A stretch of 64,000 bases of DNA from Leptospira harrisiae (GTDB lineage: Bacteria; Spirochaetota; Leptospiria; Leptospirales; Leptospiraceae). The position numbers and the translations under genes are program-made. Position 1 is the stretch's first letter; every line of letters starts with the position of its first letter. This document shows positions 37,210-47,501 of this stretch, one piece after another. Under the pieces are notes generated by a model. That model saw only the letters and a program-made list of their open reading frames with translations, was not told where the DNA came from and did not search any database. The stretch spans positions 991,001-1,055,000 of the forward strand of contig NZ_NPDX01000001.1 of NCBI RefSeq assembly GCF_002811945.1. The letters run 5' to 3'.

Positions 37210-38976
37210 ATGCTATCCGATGAGAAACGCAATCGATTTTTACAGTTACTGAAGGAATCCACAAAAGATGAATGGGTGTGGATGTCAGGGTATTTGTCTG
37301 CTCTCACGCAGGCAAGCATTGGTGGAAGTGTGGATGTTTCTCTCACACCTCCAGTGAGTATTGATTCGGGAACAGACCCTTCACACGGAAATTTAAAAGC
37401 CCAGCCGATCCAATGTAGCGTTGTGTACGGAACAGAAACTGGTAACTCTAAGAAATTAGGAACAGAACTTGTCAAAAAATTAAAAGAGCTGGGTGTCTCT
37501 GCAAAGTTAAAAAGCACTGATACTTACAAAGCCAAAGACTTGAAGGAAGAGGAGTATTTGTTTGTAGTAGTCTCCACACATGGAGACGGAGAACCGCCAC
37601 AGGCTGCGAAACCTTTTATCCAAATTTTAACTGATACCAAAGATTCTTTAGCAAAGGTTAAATTCGCTGTGCTAGGGTTAGGTGATACAAGTTACCCACT
37701 TTTTTGTCAAACAGGTGAAGACGTTGATTCTATGTTGGCAAAATTAGGTGCAGAACGTATCCAACCATTAGGCAAATGTGATGTAGATTTTGAGGCAGTT
37801 TCAAAACCTTGGATGAGTGAACTGATTTCGAAACTCAATGCTCATTCAAAAACAGCCACCACTCAAAGTGCAAAACCAGGACAAAACCAAACTACAAAAC
37901 CTACATCCGGTGGTAAGGTTGTGTACGAAGGTACTGTGATTACTAATATTGTATTAAATGATATTGGTGCCAGTAAATCCACAAGACATATAGAAATCAA
38001 AACGTCAGTGCCAATTGATTATCTTCCCGGAGACAGTGCAGGATTTCTTGCATACAATCGGGATGAAGAAGTAAATCGAATATTATCTTTATTGAAAACA
38101 GACCGTGAAACGCGTGTTACCTATAAAGGGGAAACATGGATGGCTTATGATTTATTTCGTAAAAAAGTATCGGTTCGTTTTTTACCAGATCGGGTGATTC
38201 AAAAATATGCAGGACTCATTGGAAAAGAAATAAATCTAGGGAAATTGGATTTAGATGTTTTGTTAACATTAAATCCATCTGAAAAGTTAATAGAACTTCA
38301 ATCCTTAGTTGATATTTTAGAACCAATAGTTCCCAGGTATTATTCCATCGCATCTAGTCCTTCATCACATGGGGAAGAGGAAGTCCACCTAACTGTAGCG
38401 GAAGTTGAAATTGAAACCTTTACCGGAATCAAAACAGGTTTTTGTTCTGGTTATTTAGCAGAATTAAAAGAAGGTGATATTGTTCCTTTTTTCATTCAAA
38501 GAAATCATTCTTTCCGTCTTCCAAGTCCAGATACAGACATCATCATGATTGGGCCAGGGACTGGGATTGCTCCTTTCCGAAGTTTTTTATTTGAAAGAGA
38601 ACAAAATTCTGGGAACGGGAAAAATTGGTTATTTTTTGGAGAACGAAACTTTGTCTCTGATTTTTACTACCAAACAGAACTTTTGGAACTGATGGATACG
38701 GGCGTCTTACATAAGTTAAATACTGCTTTTTCTCGTGATACAAAACAGAAAGTATATGTACAAGATCGGATGGGCGAAAATGCTGCAGAACTTTTGAAGT
38801 GGATTGAGAATGGCGCTGTGATTTATCTTTGTGGTTCCAAAGATCCAATGAGTAAAGATGTCGACCGCAAACTCATTGAGATTTTATCCGAAAGAACATT
38901 TGAAACAGGAAAAGAAGCTTCCGATTATCTAAAAGAATTAGAAGAAGCCGGTCGCTACATTAAAGACGTTTACTGA
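37210..38976 (+). CDS. cysJ: Sulfite reductase flavoprotein (alpha) subunit
   Basis: 588 aa. Passes electrons from NADPH through FAD and FMN to CysI. Domains: flavodoxin (about 76-210; YGTETGNSKK, STHGDGEPP), FAD-binding with connection domain (about 235-450; PRYYSIASSP, then FCSGYLA), and NADPH-binding (about 450-588; GPGTGIAPFRSF, CGSKDPMSKDV), ending ...RYIKDVY as in CysJ. First gene of a plus-strand operon with cysI 7 bases downstream. Confidence 0.95.
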   Translation: MLSDEKRNRFLQLLKESTKDEWVWMSGYLSALTQASIGGSVDVSLTPPVSIDSGTDPSHGNLKAQPIQCSVVYGTETGNSKKLGTELVKKLKELGVSAKLKSTDTYKAKDLKEEEYLFVVVSTHGDGEPPQAAKPFIQILTDTKDSLAKVKFAVLGLGDTSYPLFCQTGEDVDSMLAKLGAERIQPLGKCDVDFEAVSKPWMSELISKLNAHSKTATTQSAKPGQNQTTKPTSGGKVVYEGTVITNIVLNDIGASKSTRHIEIKTSVPIDYLPGDSAGFLAYNRDEEVNRILSLLKTDRETRVTYKGETWMAYDLFRKKVSVRFLPDRVIQKYAGLIGKEINLGKLDLDVLLTLNPSEKLIELQSLVDILEPIVPRYYSIASSPSSHGEEEVHLTVAEVEIETFTGIKTGFCSGYLAELKEGDIVPFFIQRNHSFRLPSPDTDIIMIGPGTGIAPFRSFLFEREQNSGNGKNWLFFGERNFVSDFYYQTELLELMDTGVLHKLNTAFSRDTKQKVYVQDRMGENAAELLKWIENGAVIYLCGSKDPMSKDVDRKLIEILSERTFETGKEASDYLKELEEAGRYIKDVY

Positions 38977-38983
38977 GGAAATC

Positions 38984-40651
38984 ATGGCAGAACAGAAAAA
39001 AGAAACTATAGCAGAAAAAGTAAAACGCCTAAGTCGTGGTTTAAGAGGATCGTTATCTTTAAGTTTGAAAGATGAACATACAGGGTCTTTACGTTCTGAT
39101 GACCAACTACTGTTAAAATTTCATGGAATGTACCAACAAGATGATAGAGATCGTAGAGAAGAACGAGCGGCTAAAAAATTAGAACGTTTGTATTCATTTA
39201 TGATTCGGCTACGGATTCCTGGTGGAATGATTGGGCCTGTGCATTGGGAAGCTTTACACAATGTGGCAGGGGAAAATTCAACAGGAACTATCAAAATCAC
39301 GACTCGCCAAACAGTCCAACTCCATGGAATTTTAAAATCAAAAATCAAACCAACGATCAAAGCCTTTGATTCTGTTTTTTTAGATTCAATTGCTGCCTGC
39401 GGTGATGTAAATCGTAATGTAACGTGTACTTCCAATCCAGCAACAAGTCCATTACACAAAGAAGTGTTTGGTTACGCAGGTGAAATCAGCAGATCATTAT
39501 TACCAAAAACAAGAGCCTATTACGAAATTTGGCTGGATGAAAATCTTTTAGCAGAAAAAGAAGAACCAGAAGATCCATTATATAAAGATGTGTATCTTCC
39601 GCGTAAGTTTAAAATTGCGATTGCGATCCCACCTTATAACGATGTAGATCTTTTTACGAACGATATTGGACTCATTGCGATCATTGAAAATGGGCAACTT
39701 CTCGGTTTTAATGTAGCAGTTGGTGGGGGTCTTGGAACCACTCATGGAAATCCAGACACTTACCCAAGAGTAGGAACTGTATTTGGTTTTATACCTAAAA
39801 AAGATATCTTAAAAGTGGTATATGAAATTGTGACCGTCCAGAGAGATTTTGGAAACCGTGAGGATAGAAAATTATCAAGGTTGAAATATACTTTGGATCG
39901 TCTAGGAGTTGAATTTTATAAACGTGAAGTGGAAAAACGAGTTGGGATCAGTTTTGAACCAGCGAAGGATTACCAGTTCACACAAAGATCCGATGATTTT
40001 GGTTGGAGACAAGACGTTGCAGGTAACTGGCATTATACTGTCTTTGTTGAAAATGGTCGTGTTTGCGATGAACACGGTTATAATTTAAAAACAGCTCTTT
40101 TGGAAGTATCCAAAACGAGAAGAGCTACATTTCGATTTACTTGTAACCAAAATCTTATTTTGTCGGATATTTTTCCTAAAGATAAGGACCTCATAGAATC
40201 CATTCTTGTTAAGTTTGGAATCCATCGTAAAACAAGTGAAATTTCACAAATCCGTAAAAATTCCATAGCTTGTGTGGCATTAAACACATGTTCGCTTGCT
40301 TTGGCGGAAGGCCAGAGATACCTACCAAGTTTAATTGATAAAATTGAACCCATCCTTGGAAAACATGGACTCGCAGACGAACCTGTGTCCATTCGGATGA
40401 CAGGTTGTCCCAATGGATGTGCAAGGCCATACATTTCAGAGATTGGTCTTGTTGGAACTTCTTACGGGAAATATAATTTGCACTTAGGTGCGGATGCCGA
40501 AGGATACCGACTCAATCGTAAATATAAAGAAGATTTAGATGAGGCAGCCATCTTATCTGAATTGGATGGTCTCTTTGGAAGATTCGCTAAAGAAAGAAAT
40601 TCCAAAGAGTCTTTTGGAGATTATATCAATCGAATTGGAATCTTAAATTAA
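38984..40651 (+). CDS. cysI: Sulfite reductase hemoprotein (beta) subunit
   Basis: 555 aa. Six-electron reduction of sulfite to sulfide on a siroheme-[4Fe-4S] centre. The four cluster cysteines are visible in NTCSLALAEGQRYLP with its preceding Cys and in GCPNGCARPYISEIG. An Arg/Lys-rich substrate pocket is seen in TTRQTVQLHGI. Normal length for CysI. GAGGAAATC precedes ATG. It ends convergently with the BASS transporter gene, overlapping by 4 bases. Confidence 0.95.
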   Translation: MAEQKKETIAEKVKRLSRGLRGSLSLSLKDEHTGSLRSDDQLLLKFHGMYQQDDRDRREERAAKKLERLYSFMIRLRIPGGMIGPVHWEALHNVAGENSTGTIKITTRQTVQLHGILKSKIKPTIKAFDSVFLDSIAACGDVNRNVTCTSNPATSPLHKEVFGYAGEISRSLLPKTRAYYEIWLDENLLAEKEEPEDPLYKDVYLPRKFKIAIAIPPYNDVDLFTNDIGLIAIIENGQLLGFNVAVGGGLGTTHGNPDTYPRVGTVFGFIPKKDILKVVYEIVTVQRDFGNREDRKLSRLKYTLDRLGVEFYKREVEKRVGISFEPAKDYQFTQRSDDFGWRQDVAGNWHYTVFVENGRVCDEHGYNLKTALLEVSKTRRATFRFTCNQNLILSDIFPKDKDLIESILVKFGIHRKTSEISQIRKNSIACVALNTCSLALAEGQRYLPSLIDKIEPILGKHGLADEPVSIRMTGCPNGCARPYISEIGLVGTSYGKYNLHLGADAEGYRLNRKYKEDLDEAAILSELDGLFGRFAKERNSKESFGDYINRIGILN

Positions 40652-41550
40652 GATTCCAATGGAGTCGTTTTGTTCCAATAAGTGGCAATGGCGGCACCAG
40701 CAATTAGGTGCCAAATTCCCCACCAAGCACAAATCATTGCCATTCCTCCGAGCCCATCAAAGAAATTAAAAACAATGGCAAGACCAAGACTTGAGTTTTG
40801 AATTCCTGTTTCAATCGCAACTGTCTTTCGGTCGTTCTGTGGCAAACGGAATAGTTTGGCAAAGTAATATCCAAGAGAAAGCCCTGCCAAATTCATAACA
40901 AACACAAGTCCGAAGAGAAGGTGGATGTATTCCTTAAAGAACTTCCAATTGGTGGCAAGAGCTCCTATAATAAAAAAACCAAGTAACAATACGGATATCC
41001 TTTGTACAGCTTGTTTCACCGTATGAGTGAGTTTCGGAAATAGTTTTTGAAAGAGAATTCCGATGACAAGTGGAATGAGTAACAGTAAGGTTACTGAAAC
41101 CAAAATCTCATAGGGACTTACCGAAATTGATTTGAGATACTCGCGAGTCACAGGGAGTAAATTTCCCCAAAAGAAAAATCCAAGTGGCGTTAAGATAAAT
41201 GCTAAGGCTGATGAAAAGGTAGTGAGGCTTACAGAAAGTGCTAAATTACCTTTTGCTAAATGCGTAAAAAAATTGGACATGTTCCCACCTGGACATGCGG
41301 CAACAAGTACCATACCAAGGGCAAGACCTGGATGGGGTTTTATCACCCAAATGATGAGAAGAGTCGCAAGTGGCAAAAGAACGTATTGGCTAAAAAGACC
41401 AACAAACGCAGGTTTGGGATTACGTAACAAATGTTTGAAGTCTTGGAGTTTCAATTCCAAAGCTATTCCAAACATAATGAAACCAATGAGTGCATTGATC
41501 AAATATACTGAGTCTTTGTTGAAATTAAGACGTACTGAATTGATATCCAT
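40648..41550 (-). CDS. Bile acid:sodium symporter (BASS) family transporter
   Basis: 300 aa, nine or ten predicted membrane helices. It shows the BASS/SBF family marks: ALELKLQDF near the N terminus, AACPGGNMSNFFTHLAKGN (the helix-4 sodium site region) and ETGIQNSSLGLAI (the helix-9 crossover). Bacterial members carry bile acids, pantoate or other organic anions with Na+. It lies one base after the TauD-like gene and within the sulfate block, so an organosulfonate or other sulfur-containing anion is a reasonable guess, not shown by sequence. Confidence 0.85.
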   Translation of the reverse strand: MDINSVRLNFNKDSVYLINALIGFIMFGIALELKLQDFKHLLRNPKPAFVGLFSQYVLLPLATLLIIWVIKPHPGLALGMVLVAACPGGNMSNFFTHLAKGNLALSVSLTTFSSALAFILTPLGFFFWGNLLPVTREYLKSISVSPYEILVSVTLLLLIPLVIGILFQKLFPKLTHTVKQAVQRISVLLLGFFIIGALATNWKFFKEYIHLLFGLVFVMNLAGLSLGYYFAKLFRLPQNDRKTVAIETGIQNSSLGLAIVFNFFDGLGGMAMICAWWGIWHLIAGAAIATYWNKTTPLES

Positions 41551-42621
41551 TTAATCTGACCATCCTACAAGAATTCGTCTTGGTCCAGTAAAAGGAAGCC
41601 TACCATGAGAAACAGAAAGATTATCGATGATAAGGACATCTCCTGTTTGCCAAGGAATGGCTACTAGATTTTTCCAAAATACATCTGATATAGATTTCAT
41701 TTCATTTGCCGAGATTTCTTCACCATTTCCATAAGTTACATGCACATCATGTGACTCTTGACCTGAAATTCTTTTGATGGTTGTCAGGAGGGTGAGTAGT
41801 ATTGCCACACCAAAAGAACGCAGTGTTTTTTGTTTTTTAAAAATTTTCCATACTTCACTGACGGCAGCTTGGTAATGAAAAGTTTGTGAATGGTTATGCC
41901 AAGCGATTGTATTTGCTTCTGGATGAACTCGAAATCCTGATTGTTCATTGGTTATGCTTAAGGAATCCTCTCCAAACCAATCCAATTGAAATCTATTTTG
42001 ATTAGAAATTTTTTTTACTTCTTCTAAGTTTGTAGTACCAAACATTTCATCCCAACGTTTCGTTTTCCATAGGGAGAACCTGGCTTTTTTGGATGGGCCA
42101 TCGTAACGCCTTCTATAACGAATTCCGTGGTTCTCTATTTTTTCTATTATTTTTGGATCTATATTTTTATAAATTTCTCGAAGATCCGTGAGAGGAGTTT
42201 CTCCACCAGTTTCTGAAGCTTTTTCTGCATAAAAAAATAAAAGTTTAGGAGGATTGTCTAGAAAACTCATCTCAGCATGTTGCATGATTGGGTAGTGCGG
42301 GGGAAGTTCACTTGCAGTAAACACATGTTTGACGACTTGGTCCCGCGGAGAAGTTCCTAAATAAAATTCCCCCAATTTTTTTTCTTCGGTCGCAAACAGA
42401 ATGGATTGGAAGTCGGTTGCTTCATGCACAGGAAAACCACGAAAGAGAATTGCACCGTAGGTTTTGAGATCCTCTCGCCATTCCTTTTGGTTTTTTTGAA
42501 CCCACTGCGTTAGGTCTCGTAATTCCTTATCTTCAGAAGGTTCGTAAACAATGGGAAGTTTCGTCTCCCCGATGAATGATTTGCGGATCCATTGTGTTTT
42601 AACAGCAGTTGATTGGCTCAT
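41551..42621 (-). CDS. TauD/TfdA-family Fe(II)/2-oxoglutarate dioxygenase
   Basis: 356 aa. Jelly-roll dioxygenase with iron ligands H115-x-E117 (QHAEMSF, so Glu replaces the more usual Asp) and the distal His H339 in SVSHGRLPF; the 2-oxoglutarate-binding Arg follows in GPRRI. TauD cleaves taurine to sulfite and aminoacetaldehyde; other members act on betaines or herbicides. The position between cysDNH and cysJI, with a transporter gene next to it, supports a sulfur-scavenging role. No Shine-Dalgarno is visible; instead a perfect inverted repeat abuts the start codon. Confidence 0.82.
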   Translation of the reverse strand: MSQSTAVKTQWIRKSFIGETKLPIVYEPSEDKELRDLTQWVQKNQKEWREDLKTYGAILFRGFPVHEATDFQSILFATEEKKLGEFYLGTSPRDQVVKHVFTASELPPHYPIMQHAEMSFLDNPPKLLFFYAEKASETGGETPLTDLREIYKNIDPKIIEKIENHGIRYRRRYDGPSKKARFSLWKTKRWDEMFGTTNLEEVKKISNQNRFQLDWFGEDSLSITNEQSGFRVHPEANTIAWHNHSQTFHYQAAVSEVWKIFKKQKTLRSFGVAILLTLLTTIKRISGQESHDVHVTYGNGEEISANEMKSISDVFWKNLVAIPWQTGDVLIIDNLSVSHGRLPFTGPRRILVGWSD

Positions 42622-42653
42622 AATACTGTCAGCTTAACGAACCCGACAGTATT
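42622..42653 (-). promoter_or_regulatory. Perfect hairpin abutting dioxygenase start codon
   Basis: Reading the minus strand, AATACTGTC, a 14-base loop, and GACAGTATT precede the ATG (42621) directly. The 9-bp repeat is perfect. It replaces the ribosome-binding site region and could be an operator for a dimeric repressor or an RNA hairpin that gates translation. Confidence 0.6.
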
Positions 42654-42672
42654 AAATCAAGAAAAAATCTGT

Positions 42673-42682
42673 TATATTGGAC
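42673..42682 (-). promoter_or_regulatory. Candidate sulfur-regulon half-site upstream of dioxygenase
   Basis: TATATTGGAC here (GTCCAATATA on the minus strand, about 52-61 bases upstream of the dioxygenase start) is identical to ten bases of the inverted repeat in front of cysH. Shared use by one regulator is inferred. Confidence 0.45.
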
Positions 42683-42689
42683 TATATTT

Positions 42690-43922
42690 CTACAATAGCA
42701 TTCCAGCTGCCACAGTTTGGTTGGTACCTTCATCCACTAAAATGAAACTACCTGTCCCTCGGATTTTGGAATAAGGATCGTAGGCCACGGGTTTTGCCGT
42801 TCGGATGGTCACTTTTCCAATTTCATTGAGTCCGAGACTTGTCTGTTCCTTTTTTTCATGGGTGCTTGTTTCCACTCGGTATTCCAAAGAACGAATGGAT
42901 GCTTTCACTGCATTCGTGGTTTGGCGCAGCAAGTACTTCGAACCTGGTGTCATGGCTTTTTGGTCCATCCAACAGATATGGGCTTCCAAATCTTGTGAGG
43001 TGGTTGGTTCTTGCCCTGTGACAACAAGCATATCTCCTCGACTCACATCAATTTCATCTTCCAATCGAATGGCCACAGACATTGGGGCATACGCCGTGTT
43101 AATAGAACCGGCATAGGTATCAATGGCTTTGATTTTGGACTTAAGTCCACTTGGTAAAACCGTAATGGAATCACCAACTGAAAAGTGGCCGCTACGGATT
43201 TGTCCCGCATAACCTCTGTAATCATGGTATTCTGTTGTTTGAGGACGAATTATATTTTGGACAGGAAATCTAGGTGCTGGGGATTCTTCTTCTGTATGGA
43301 TTTCGATTCCTTCTAAAAATCCGAGAAGGGATTTTCCTTTCCACCATGGCATGGACGTTGATAAATCCACCACATTGTCCCCGTTCAGTGCTGAGATAGG
43401 AAGGAAGTGGATGGATTTTAGGTCTAGGTCTTTGGCAAATTCCAAATATTGTTTTTGGATATTTAAAAATACTTCTTCCGAAAAATCCACTAAATCCATT
43501 TTGTTTACACATACGACTACATAGGGAATACGAAGTAGAGAGACAATGTAGGAATGGCGATAGGTTTGTTCGATCACACCTTTTCTCGCATCAATTAAAA
43601 TGATCGCAAGATCCGAGTTAGAGGCTCCTGTTACCATATTTCTTGTGTATTGGACATGGCCCGGTGCATCGGCAATGATAAACTTTCTTTTTGGAGTTGA
43701 AAAATACTTATAAGCAACGTCGATAGTAATTCCTTGTTCTCTTTCCGCTTTTAATCCATCTGTAAGCAGGGCTAGGTTGATTTGACCATTTACCTGTCCT
43801 GCTTTTTCAATGGCTTCTAATTGGTCTTGAAAAATTGATTTACTATCGTATAACAATCGTCCGATGAGAGTTGATTTCCCATCATCCACACTACCTGCTG
43901 TAATAAAACGTAAAATATCCAT
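42690..43922 (-). CDS. cysN: Sulfate adenylyltransferase subunit 1 (GTPase)
   Basis: 410 aa. EF-Tu-like GTPase that drives ATP sulfurylase. GSVDDGKSTL (P-loop, about 10-19), DAPGH and NKMD are GTP motifs; beta-barrel domains follow. It lacks the fused APS-kinase (CysC) domain of some CysNC proteins, in line with the APS-reductase type of CysH here. It abuts cysD (the cysD stop and cysN start share a base). Confidence 0.96.
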   Translation of the reverse strand: MDILRFITAGSVDDGKSTLIGRLLYDSKSIFQDQLEAIEKAGQVNGQINLALLTDGLKAEREQGITIDVAYKYFSTPKRKFIIADAPGHVQYTRNMVTGASNSDLAIILIDARKGVIEQTYRHSYIVSLLRIPYVVVCVNKMDLVDFSEEVFLNIQKQYLEFAKDLDLKSIHFLPISALNGDNVVDLSTSMPWWKGKSLLGFLEGIEIHTEEESPAPRFPVQNIIRPQTTEYHDYRGYAGQIRSGHFSVGDSITVLPSGLKSKIKAIDTYAGSINTAYAPMSVAIRLEDEIDVSRGDMLVVTGQEPTTSQDLEAHICWMDQKAMTPGSKYLLRQTTNAVKASIRSLEYRVETSTHEKKEQTSLGLNEIGKVTIRTAKPVAYDPYSKIRGTGSFILVDEGTNQTVAAGMLL

Positions 43923-44830
43923 TAAAAGTATCCGCCTTTTTTTCTATCTTCCATCGCGGCTTCAGAACGTTTGTCATCCAAACGAGATCCTCTTTCCGTG
44001 GTTCTAGAAATCTGAATTTCACGAATGATATCATCGATGGAATTGGCCTCTGATTCTACAGCCGCAGTACAAGTCATATCACCCACAGTTCGGAAACGAA
44101 CGGTTCTAGTTTCTACTTTGTCGGTATTGTCTAAAGAGATGAACTTTGATACCGGAAACACTAAGTCTTCTCGCCATACAATTTCTCTTTGGTGTGAAAA
44201 ATATAGGGAAGGGAGTTCGATTTTTTCTTTGCGAATGTATTCCCAAACATCAAGTTCTGTCCAGTTACTGATTGGGAATACTCGAACGTTTTCACCTACA
44301 TGGATTTTTCCATTATAAATATTCCATAGTTCTGGGCGTTGGAGTTTGGGATCCCAAGATCCAAATTCATCCCTTACTGAAAAAATTCTTTCTTTGGCAC
44401 GAGCTTTTTCTTCATCTCGACGAGCCCCACCAATACAAGCATCAAACTTAAATTCAGCAATGGTATCAAGAAGTGTCACAGCTTGGATGGCATTACGACT
44501 AGGAAACTTTCCTTTTTCTTCGACCGCTTTTCCTTGGTCGATAGAGTCTTGTACATAACGAACAATTAGTTTTTCGCCAGTTCGTTCGGCAAGGTCGTCT
44601 CTAAATTTAAGCGCCTCATCAAAGTTATGCCCTGTATCAATATGAACTAAAGGAAAAGGAAATTTACCTGGTCGAAAAGCTTTGAGTGCAAGATGTACGA
44701 GACAAATGGAGTCCTTGCCTCCAGAAAATAAAAGTGCAGGTCTTTCAAATTGGGCTGCTACTTCTCTTAGAATATAAATGGCTTCCGACTCTAGTTGGTC
44801 TAGGTGTGAAAGTCGATGTAAATCGGTCAT
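43922..44830 (-). CDS. cysD: Sulfate adenylyltransferase subunit 2
   Basis: 302 aa. The PP-loop ATP pyrophosphatase that forms adenosine 5'-phosphosulfate from ATP and sulfate; partner of CysN. SGGKDS is the PP-loop; GGARRDEEKARAKERI and FPISNWTELDVWEYI are CysD signatures. Follows cysH by 7 bases in the order cysH-cysD-cysN. Confidence 0.96.
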   Translation of the reverse strand: MTDLHRLSHLDQLESEAIYILREVAAQFERPALLFSGGKDSICLVHLALKAFRPGKFPFPLVHIDTGHNFDEALKFRDDLAERTGEKLIVRYVQDSIDQGKAVEEKGKFPSRNAIQAVTLLDTIAEFKFDACIGGARRDEEKARAKERIFSVRDEFGSWDPKLQRPELWNIYNGKIHVGENVRVFPISNWTELDVWEYIRKEKIELPSLYFSHQREIVWREDLVFPVSKFISLDNTDKVETRTVRFRTVGDMTCTAAVESEANSIDDIIREIQISRTTERGSRLDDKRSEAAMEDRKKGGYF

Positions 44831-44837
44831 ATTGGTA

Positions 44838-45563
44838 TTATCCTTTTTTCGGTGTGAGTTTGCCGTCTACCCAGTGTAAGCCGCACTCTTTTTTAGATTC
44901 TTGTTCCCACCACCATCTTCCGGCACGAAAGTCTTCCCCAGGTTCAATGGCACGTGTGCAGGGAGCACAACCGATGCTTGGAAAACCTTTATCGTGTAAT
45001 AGGTTGTATGGTATGTTATGTTCTCTGATATACTTCCAAGTATCTTCAAAGGACCATAAAAGTAGTGGTTGGTATTTGATTAAATTTCTTTGAGGATCAG
45101 ATTCGAAAATAGACATTTCTGTTCGAAATCCGGATTGGTCTTTTCGGAGTCCTGTCACCCAAACTTCTGTGTTTTTTAAAATCGCATCGAGGGGAACAAG
45201 TTTACGAATCCGACAACATTCTTTTCGTAAATCTTGGGAATCATAGAAGGCATTCGGACCATTCTCTTCCACAAAGTTTTGAATTTCTTTTTCGTTTGGA
45301 TAAAAGGCTTCAATTTTTGCCCCATAACGAATGTTTGTTTTTTGCCAAACATCATAGGTTTCTTGGAAGAGGCGGCCTGTATCGAGGGTCGCAATCCGAA
45401 TGTCGATTTGGTTTGCGAGAATCGCATGAGTGATGGCCTGGTCTTCCAATCCAAAACTCGTCGTGAAAACAACTTTTCCGGAGAAGTCCAGACTGAGTTG
45501 TCGTAATCCCTGTTCCAGGGAGAGGGAGGTATAGGTTTCTGTCAAAACTTCCAAATTTCCCAT
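44838..45563 (-). CDS. cysH: Adenylylsulfate (APS) reductase, CysH family
   Basis: 241 aa. Thioredoxin-dependent reduction of activated sulfate to sulfite. It has both cysteine pairs of the [4Fe-4S] assimilatory APS reductases, CC at 116-117 and CxxC at 199-202, plus the catalytic cysteine in ECGLH (C227). PAPS-specific CysH lack the cluster cysteines, so APS is the likely substrate; no cysC is present in the block. ATG 45563 has AGGA upstream, next to a perfect inverted repeat. Confidence 0.93.
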   Translation of the reverse strand: MGNLEVLTETYTSLSLEQGLRQLSLDFSGKVVFTTSFGLEDQAITHAILANQIDIRIATLDTGRLFQETYDVWQKTNIRYGAKIEAFYPNEKEIQNFVEENGPNAFYDSQDLRKECCRIRKLVPLDAILKNTEVWVTGLRKDQSGFRTEMSIFESDPQRNLIKYQPLLLWSFEDTWKYIREHNIPYNLLHDKGFPSIGCAPCTRAIEPGEDFRAGRWWWEQESKKECGLHWVDGKLTPKKG

Positions 45564-45579
45564 TTTTTTCCAATCCTAC

Positions 45580-45604
45580 CGTCCAATGTTTTGTATATTG
45601 GACG
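45580..45604 (-). promoter_or_regulatory. Inverted repeat upstream of cysH
   Basis: CGTCCAAT (45580-45587) and ATTGGACG (45597-45604) form a perfect 8-base inverted repeat with a 9-base spacer, just 5' of the cysH ribosome-binding site. Ten bases (TATATTGGAC, 45594-45603) recur upstream of the TauD-like gene. A likely operator for a sulfur-responsive dimeric regulator. Confidence 0.6.
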
Positions 45605-45631
45605 ATTTGTAAACTATATTAGCGGAAAATA

Positions 45632-46685
45632 CTAGATAGAGAAGTCTTCTACGTATACTTTTGCTTTTTTAATCCTTAGGTAGACCGTCTCGCCAGGCAA
45701 AAGGTTCAAAAGACGGTAGGTTTCCTGTTCGAGAACTGATTCGATGAGTGTCCCCGTGTCCACACGTTTCAGTTCCACTCGCACATTCCTTCCCGTGGAA
45801 TGGATGTATTGGATTTCGGCGGCGATCCCTTGGTCAGACTCTCTGACAATTTCCACATCATAAGGGCGAACATAGGCCACGGCCACCGATTCTTTTACAT
45901 CTTGGTGTTCCGTGCTATCTAAGGCCAAATTTCCAATTTTTGTTTTTCCTTCTTCGATCCTTCCGTGAAATAGATTCACATCGCCGAGAAAATGAAAAAC
46001 AAAAGGAGACTTGGGTTTGTTGTACACTTCGTCAGGACTTCCCACTTGTTCTAGTTGGCCATGGTTGAGGATGACAACACGGTCACTGACTTCGAGAGCC
46101 TCTTCTTGGTCATGAGTTACAAAAACACTTGTTATGTGGATTTCGTCATGGAGTCTTCGTAACCAGTTTCTTAATTCCTTTCTCACTTTGGCATCGAGTG
46201 CACCGAAAGGTTCATCGAGTAATAAAAATTTTGGTTCAATCGCAAGGGCACGGGCAAGGGCCACTCGTTGGCGTTGGCCCCCAGACAATTCGTGAGGGTA
46301 ACGGTTATGGAATTTTTCTAATTGGATGAGGGTGAGCAGTTTCGAAACTTTTTCCCCAATTTCTTTTTTCGAAGGTCGCAGGTTTTTTGGTCTGACTTCC
46401 AAACCAAAGGCTATATTTTCAGCAATGGTCATGTGGCGAAAGAGGGCATAATGTTGGAAAACAAATCCCACTTCTCCATTTTGGATTTTGGAAGTGGAGA
46501 GGTTTTCTCCTACAAATTCCACCTTTCCCGAAGATGGTTCTTCGAGACCTGCGATGATTCGAAGTAAGGTGGTTTTTCCTGATCCAGAGGGACCAAGTAA
46601 GGCTACGAGTTCTCCATCAGGGATCGTAAGATTGACATCTTTTAGAGCGGTGAACGACCCAAAGGTTTTATTTACATTATTTATT

Positions 46686-46696
<11 letters not shown>
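45632..46696 (-). CDS. cysA: Sulfate ABC transporter ATP-binding protein
   Basis: 354 aa. ATPase of the sulfate/thiosulfate importer. Walker [10 protein letters not shown] (about 35-43), signature LSGGQRQR, Walker B FLLLDEP, and switch His in [11 protein letters not shown]-terminal TOBE regulatory domain follows (about 235-354). Overlaps cysW by 11 bases. The last gene of the sbp-cysT-cysW-cysA operon. Confidence 0.94.
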
Positions 46697-47497
<801 letters not shown>

Positions 47498-47501
<4 letters not shown>

